Source: Acidobacteriota bacterium
Lineage (GTDB): Bacteria; Acidobacteriota; Blastocatellia; Pyrinomonadales; Pyrinomonadaceae
Assembly (NCBI GenBank): GCA_016703965.1
Contig: JADJBB010000004.1
Location: 505,229 to 569,228 of the forward strand
Direction of reading: 5' to 3'
DNA length: 64,000 nucleotides
Shown here: positions 60,434 through 64,000 of the stretch, one piece after another
Layout of the letters: each line of letters begins with the position of its first letter
How positions within the stretch are numbered: position 1 is the first letter of the stretch
Translations under genes and position numbers: made by a program
Notes under the pieces: generated by a model
Databases searched by the model: none
Told to the model about the DNA's origin: nothing
The model's input: only the letters and a program-made list of their open reading frames with translations

Positions 60434-60838
60434 TTAGTTCTGCACCAGAGACTCAGCAAACTGGTATTTGCTGTCGCTCAAAATTAGCTGAGCACCGATC
60501 TGAGTTTCCGTATTAATGACGAGCGGCGCACGCAGGTTAACCGTCGTTTTCTGCCAATCCGATGAGACCTTTACGATCGCGAACGTCTGAACGCTCGCAT
60601 CCCCAACCTGCTCGGCCTGAAACGGCTCGTAACCCGCGAAAACCTCATGCGGATCGACGACGATGAATCTCGCCTTTTCGCTCTCGACCGACGCGAGCCA
60701 ACAAAACGGCTTGAATTCATCGATCGGCACGAGCACGGCACGCCGCATCTCAGGCATTCCGATCAACCCTTCGGCAAAGGTTATGACCTCATTCTCGTCG
60801 TAGGGAACTTCTTTTCCCTTGATCGTGATAACGGACAT
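60434..60838 (-). CDS. fliW: CsrA antagonist FliW
   Basis: 134 aa from the ATG at 60838, where the family sequence begins (SVITIKGKEVPYDENEVITFAEGLIGMPEMRRAVLVPIDEFKPFCWLASVESEKARFIVVDPHEVFAGYEP). FliW binds CsrA and releases it from flagellin mRNA when flagellin has been exported. It stands between flgL (32-bp gap) and csrA (6-bp gap), the order usual in flagellar clusters outside gamma-proteobacteria. Confidence 0.95.
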   Translation of the reverse strand: MSVITIKGKEVPYDENEVITFAEGLIGMPEMRRAVLVPIDEFKPFCWLASVESEKARFIVVDPHEVFAGYEPFQAEQVGDASVQTFAIVKVSSDWQKTTVNLRAPLVINTETQIGAQLILSDSKYQFAESLVQN

Positions 60839-60870
60839 ATTTTTTTTTCTAGATGCCTGAGCTGGCACAG

Positions 60871-61776
60871 CTAACCCAAATAATCAAAAAGCGAACGCCG
60901 TCCGCGTGCCGCGAGCTGCAGCGTTGCCTCAAGCGAACGCTCGGCATCAGCCACGCCGAGCGCAGCCTCGGCAAAATCAACGGACTCAATATCCGACGCT
61001 CTGCCGTCCAATGAAAGGAAGTTGCTTGCCAGTGAATCAGCCGCGATATCGGTCGCGTTCATATTCGCCCCGATGATCGAACGGGCGTTGTTGACCTGAT
61101 CGGTATAGATCACAAGCCGCGAGCTCGTAGCCTCGAGGGTTGCCCGATCTGCCACCGCATCCCCCGTGCCGCGAAGAGCGGCGACAGCATTCGTCAGATC
61201 GGTAAAGATGGTCGATGTAGCGTCGCTAAATATCGTGTCAGCGGTTACGCCCACGGCTATGGCTTTCGAACCCGGCTCTACCTGAATGTACTGGGCGGAT
61301 GTCGGCGTTGCTGATGGAACGGCGGTCGTCGCGTCAAACGGAGCTTCATTCTGGCGGACGCCACCGAAGAGGTATTCGCCGTTGTTCGCGGTATTGGCTG
61401 TTGTCAGGATCCGTGAGCGTAAAGCCTCGATCTCGGTCGCGAGTGCATTCTTCGCCGCCTGTGTCGAGGTATCGCTGAGGCCCTGGGTCACGAGCACACG
61501 GACGCGTTCGAGGACGTTTTCGTAGGTATTGAGCGCGTCATCTGCAGCGACTAGTTTTTGATTCGCCGCTTGATTGTTCCGCTGAAACTGCTTGATCTCG
61601 GTCTGCGAGGTGCGAAGATTGAGGACTATCTCCATTCCAGACGGATCATCCGAAGCGCGATTGATACGCTTTCCGGTCGTAAGCTGTTCCTGGAGAGTGC
61701 TGAGACGGCTCCGCTGAGAATTAATGCGGCTGGTCGTGTTCGCCGTTGATCTGCTGTCCGAAACTCTAAAATTCAT
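60871..61776 (-). CDS. flgL: Hook-filament junction protein FlgL
   Basis: 301 aa. The flagellin-like N-terminus FRVSDSRSTANTTSRINSQRSRLSTLQEQLTTGKRINRASDDPSGMEIVLNLRTSQTEIKQFQRNNQAANQKL and C-terminus ESVDFAEAALGVADAERSLEATLQLAARGRRSLFDYLG are complete. FlgL is the second hook-filament junction protein. It follows flgK by 19 bp. Length is normal. Confidence 0.94.
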   Translation of the reverse strand: MNFRVSDSRSTANTTSRINSQRSRLSTLQEQLTTGKRINRASDDPSGMEIVLNLRTSQTEIKQFQRNNQAANQKLVAADDALNTYENVLERVRVLVTQGLSDTSTQAAKNALATEIEALRSRILTTANTANNGEYLFGGVRQNEAPFDATTAVPSATPTSAQYIQVEPGSKAIAVGVTADTIFSDATSTIFTDLTNAVAALRGTGDAVADRATLEATSSRLVIYTDQVNNARSIIGANMNATDIAADSLASNFLSLDGRASDIESVDFAEAALGVADAERSLEATLQLAARGRRSLFDYLG

Positions 61777-61795
61777 TTTAGTACACCATTAACCC

Positions 61796-63178
61796 TCATT
61801 GAGCGAGCGAAAGTATCATCTGCGTCATTTCGTCCGCTATCTTGATAAAACGAGAGGCGGCTTCGAACGCCTTCTGATATTGCAAAAGGTTGATCGCCTC
61901 CTCATCGAGTGAAACGCCCGAAACCGCATCTCGCTGAGCGGTTGCCTGGGAAAGGATCGCCGCCTGGGTTTGGAGATTGTTGTCGGCCGTAGCCACGCGC
62001 TCACCTGCGTCTGAGATCATCGAACCAAAGATCGAGCTGATGGAACCGGTCCGAGTACCCGCGGTCGTGTTCTGATCCGTAAGCAGGTTTGCGATCTGGC
62101 CGGCGATCGTTCCCGTCTGGCCCGGTTGGGTCACCGGCGAAGCGACGATCAGCCGTGGATTTCCCGTGATGGCCGCGTTAATTGAAATATTTGCAGCCGT
62201 TACCGCCGGTGTGTCGTTAAAGAAATTGACGCCGGGATTTCCGTCGAGATCGGTTCCCGAGGTGTGAAGCGTGTTCACACGTGAGACGACCGCGGCGGCG
62301 AGGCTGTCAAGATCGTCGAGCTGCTTGGTCACCTCGGTGATCGCATTCTGGAGACCCGCGATCGCACCGTCGTTAAAGACAGCAGGCTCGCCATCGAGCG
62401 TTATATCAGCTAAACCGTTCGGCGGCGTGTCATTTACTTCGAGTTTGCTGGCGGTTCCCGAGAGAACAAGCGGACGGCCATCAGAAAGCGTTAACGTCAG
62501 TGTGCCGTCATTATTGGTCGTGCTGCGCGCTCCGGTAAGCTCGGCGAGCTGATTAACGGCAACATCACGCTGATCGCGAAGGCTCGAAGCTTCGGCACCG
62601 GCCGCCTCAGCGGAACGGATGTTTTCATTAAGGCCCGCGATCCTCTCTGAAAGGCCATTTATTTCATCCACCGTGGCACGAAGCTGTGAGTCGGTCATCG
62701 AGCGAATATCATCCAGCCTCTGAGCGGTCGAATGAAAAGCATTTGCCAATGCCGCTCCACGTTGGCCAACGAGTGAGCGGAGCGGTACGGAATTTGGATT
62801 GGCTTCGAGATCGCGAAAAGCTCCGAAAAAGGCATTGATCGAGCTCTGCAGGCCGCCGCTTTCACTGCCCTGAAGAGCAGTTTCGACCGGGGCGAGGGCG
62901 TCACGTTCGGCTGTCAGGCGTCCGGCGATCCCGGTTTCGGTCTGAATTCTCGATTGAATAAAGATGTCTCGAAAGGAATGAACACCGGCGATAGAAACGC
63001 CGGTACCTAACGTAAATCCGTGAATACCCTGATACGCAGATTCGACGAGTTCAACGCGGCGGCGTGTGTAGCCCGGCGTGTTCACATTGGCGATATTCTG
63101 CCCGGTGACCTCGATGCCAAGCTGGTTGGCGTTGAGGGCACGTCGACCGATCTCGAACGCTGAAAAATTTATACTCAT
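61796..63178 (-). CDS. flgK: Hook-associated protein FlgK
   Basis: 460 aa from the ATG at 63178, which gives the FlgK N-terminus (SINFSAFEIGRRALNANQLGIEVTGQNIANVNTPGYTRRRVELVES); the frame is open 21 codons upstream inside flgN. The C-terminus (SGVSLDEEAINLLQYQKAFEAASRFIKIADEMTQMILSL) carries the rod-hook family signature. It forms the hook-filament junction with FlgL. It overlaps the flgN stop by 4 bp. Confidence 0.95.
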   Translation of the reverse strand: MSINFSAFEIGRRALNANQLGIEVTGQNIANVNTPGYTRRRVELVESAYQGIHGFTLGTGVSIAGVHSFRDIFIQSRIQTETGIAGRLTAERDALAPVETALQGSESGGLQSSINAFFGAFRDLEANPNSVPLRSLVGQRGAALANAFHSTAQRLDDIRSMTDSQLRATVDEINGLSERIAGLNENIRSAEAAGAEASSLRDQRDVAVNQLAELTGARSTTNNDGTLTLTLSDGRPLVLSGTASKLEVNDTPPNGLADITLDGEPAVFNDGAIAGLQNAITEVTKQLDDLDSLAAAVVSRVNTLHTSGTDLDGNPGVNFFNDTPAVTAANISINAAITGNPRLIVASPVTQPGQTGTIAGQIANLLTDQNTTAGTRTGSISSIFGSMISDAGERVATADNNLQTQAAILSQATAQRDAVSGVSLDEEAINLLQYQKAFEAASRFIKIADEMTQMILSLAQ

Positions 63179-63627
63179 GCTGTTGCTCCCTTGCTGTACT
63201 TCAGGACAGGAGCCCGATAGGTTGACGGCGGAACGCCGCACATCTGGATCGACGCCGCGGCAAATGATGATCCACCGAGAGCGAGGCTGGCGGCTCGTCC
63301 GGCTATCTTCTCGTAGCTGCGGGCAGCCTCGAGCAGTTTGTTTGCCTGCGTCTCGAATGCTTCGCGGGCATTGGGGTCAAGGGGCTTCGGATCGGTTTGA
63401 TCCGATCGGAACTTGCCGAATTCGGTGAGAGCAGATGTTATCTCGAGCAGCCTCGCCCGCATGCGAAACATTTCGGTTTCGCCGGAGCGTGAAAGCGACT
63501 CGATCGTCGTCGGTTCGCAGCGTGTCAGGGCCGCGATCAGATGTGAAGTTAACGATTGAAGGCTCGTGTAGGCGGCCGATTGCTCGGCCATAAGATCGGC
63601 TATCTTTCGTATTAGATCATCTTGCAT
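63175..63627 (-). CDS. flgN: FlgN-type flagellar chaperone
   Basis: 150 aa, helical, MQDDLIRKIADLMAEQSAAYTSLQSLTSHLIAALTRCEPTTIESLSRSGETEMFRMRARLLEITSALTEF. FlgN binds FlgK and FlgL before export. Position directly before flgK and after flgM supports the assignment, as similarity in this family is low. It is about 75 bp after flgM. Confidence 0.85.
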   Translation of the reverse strand: MQDDLIRKIADLMAEQSAAYTSLQSLTSHLIAALTRCEPTTIESLSRSGETEMFRMRARLLEITSALTEFGKFRSDQTDPKPLDPNAREAFETQANKLLEAARSYEKIAGRAASLALGGSSFAAASIQMCGVPPSTYRAPVLKYSKGATA

Positions 63628-63702
63628 GAGTTAATTACTCCAAGGACAAGAGACCTGTACGCCGACGCCGAAAGTAAGAGATGTTCTCCTTTTCTGTCGA
63701 TG

Positions 63703-64000
63703 TTAGGATCTGTCGTCCTTTAAAATCGCGTCGGCGATGCTGTCGCCGGTCGGGCGGTAATTTCCCGCTGCGACCTGCTCCCTGAGAGCATCGATCCGTT
63801 CCTGCCGAGTATCCGGCATCGCTTTCAGCTGATCGACAAGTCGTCCAACCTCTGACGCCCGGCTGGAAATATCCAGTTTGTCCTCGCTGACAGGTGATCG
63901 TTTCTCAACGTGCAGGCCAGCCTCGGCGCCTGTGCCTTTCACATCGCGCTGAAGCTCAGCCCGTACCGGTTCGGGCCCGCTCAATCTGTCTATGTTTATC
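63703..64000 (-). CDS. flgM: Anti-sigma-28 factor FlgM (start just outside the window)
   Basis: Visible part encodes INIDRLSGPEPVRAELQRD... and ends IADAILKDDRS; the reading frame enters from the right edge at 64000, and the codon cut by the edge ends in G, so an ATG there is likely and the total would be about 100 aa. The C-terminal part (KLDISSRASEVGRLVDQLKAMPDTRQERIDALREQVAAGNYRPTGDSIADAIL) is the sigma-28-binding region of FlgM. An alternative TTG start at 63984 lies inside the conserved N-terminus. It leads the flgM-flgN-flgK-flgL-fliW-csrA run. Confidence 0.9.
   Translation of the reverse strand, partial: INIDRLSGPEPVRAELQRDVKGTGAEAGLHVEKRSPVSEDKLDISSRASEVGRLVDQLKAMPDTRQERIDALREQVAAGNYRPTGDSIADAILKDDRS

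Overview
The window looks like a chromosomal segment of a Gram-negative, flagellated, heterotrophic Acidobacteriota-type bacterium, most likely from the Blastocatellia/Pyrinomonas side. This is an inference. It rests on the Oar-like TonB receptor with an N-terminal carboxypeptidase-regulatory domain, a moderate GC content, the many secreted polysaccharide-active enzymes, and the presence of CsrA/FliW and a full outer-membrane-type flagellum. No rRNA, tRNA or CRISPR array was seen.

Region 1 (1-8367, minus strand) is a pectin-use locus: a Tat-exported Gfo/Idh/MocA oxidoreductase (cut by the window edge), a GH28 polygalacturonase, a fused pectinesterase-pectate lyase (CE8-PL10) and a large TonB-dependent receptor. 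Upstream of the receptor is a 0.9-kb non-coding stretch. It holds a good sigma-70 promoter, ACCAATT/TTGGT operator-like boxes, a cluster of hairpins and a 236-bp module whose second copy lies at 50788-51023.

Region 2 (8368-26671) is a large electron-transfer locus with about 39 c-type haem motifs. On the minus strand are a 10-haem cytochrome with a C-terminal LVIVD-type repeat domain and an outer-membrane barrel. On the plus strand are a tandem HbpS/GlcG haem-binding protein, a secreted Cys-rich unknown, three multihaem proteins (9, 9 and 4 haems), a zinc-ribbon membrane protein, and then three striking membrane proteins: one with two cyclic-nucleotide-binding domains, four Cys clusters and a b-type membrane part; one with an FHA domain, a membrane span and 7 haems; and one Fe-S flavoprotein. 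A TPR protein ends the run. Together they suggest an inner-membrane-to-surface electron conduit whose inner-membrane modules are built to sense cAMP/cGMP-like ligands and phosphothreonine. This is the best candidate here for an undescribed system.

Region 3 (26677-32065) holds a GH5-type mannanase, two response regulators (REC-HDOD and REC with a decayed HD-GYP) and a PAS-histidine kinase-REC hybrid.

Region 4 (32107-64000, almost all minus strand) is a flagellar island in three blocks. The first is flgB-flgC-fliE-F-G-H-I-J-K-flgD-flgE, then motA-motB-carbonic anhydrase, then fliL-N-O-P-Q-R-flhB. A divergent NtrC-type sigma-54 activator sits next to flgB, and sigma-54 promoters are visible before flgB and fliL. 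Sigma-28 promoters are visible before motA and flagellin. The second block (50770-54044) is an accessory gap with the second 236-bp module, an inverted-repeat-bounded pair of unknown secreted proteins, and an odd GC-rich stretch with G/C homopolymers. The third block is a FliT-like gene, fliS, fliD, flaG, fliC, a second motB-motA pair, csrA, fliW, flgL, flgK, flgN and a truncated flgM. fliM is missing from the window and FlgD is reduced to its N-terminal part.
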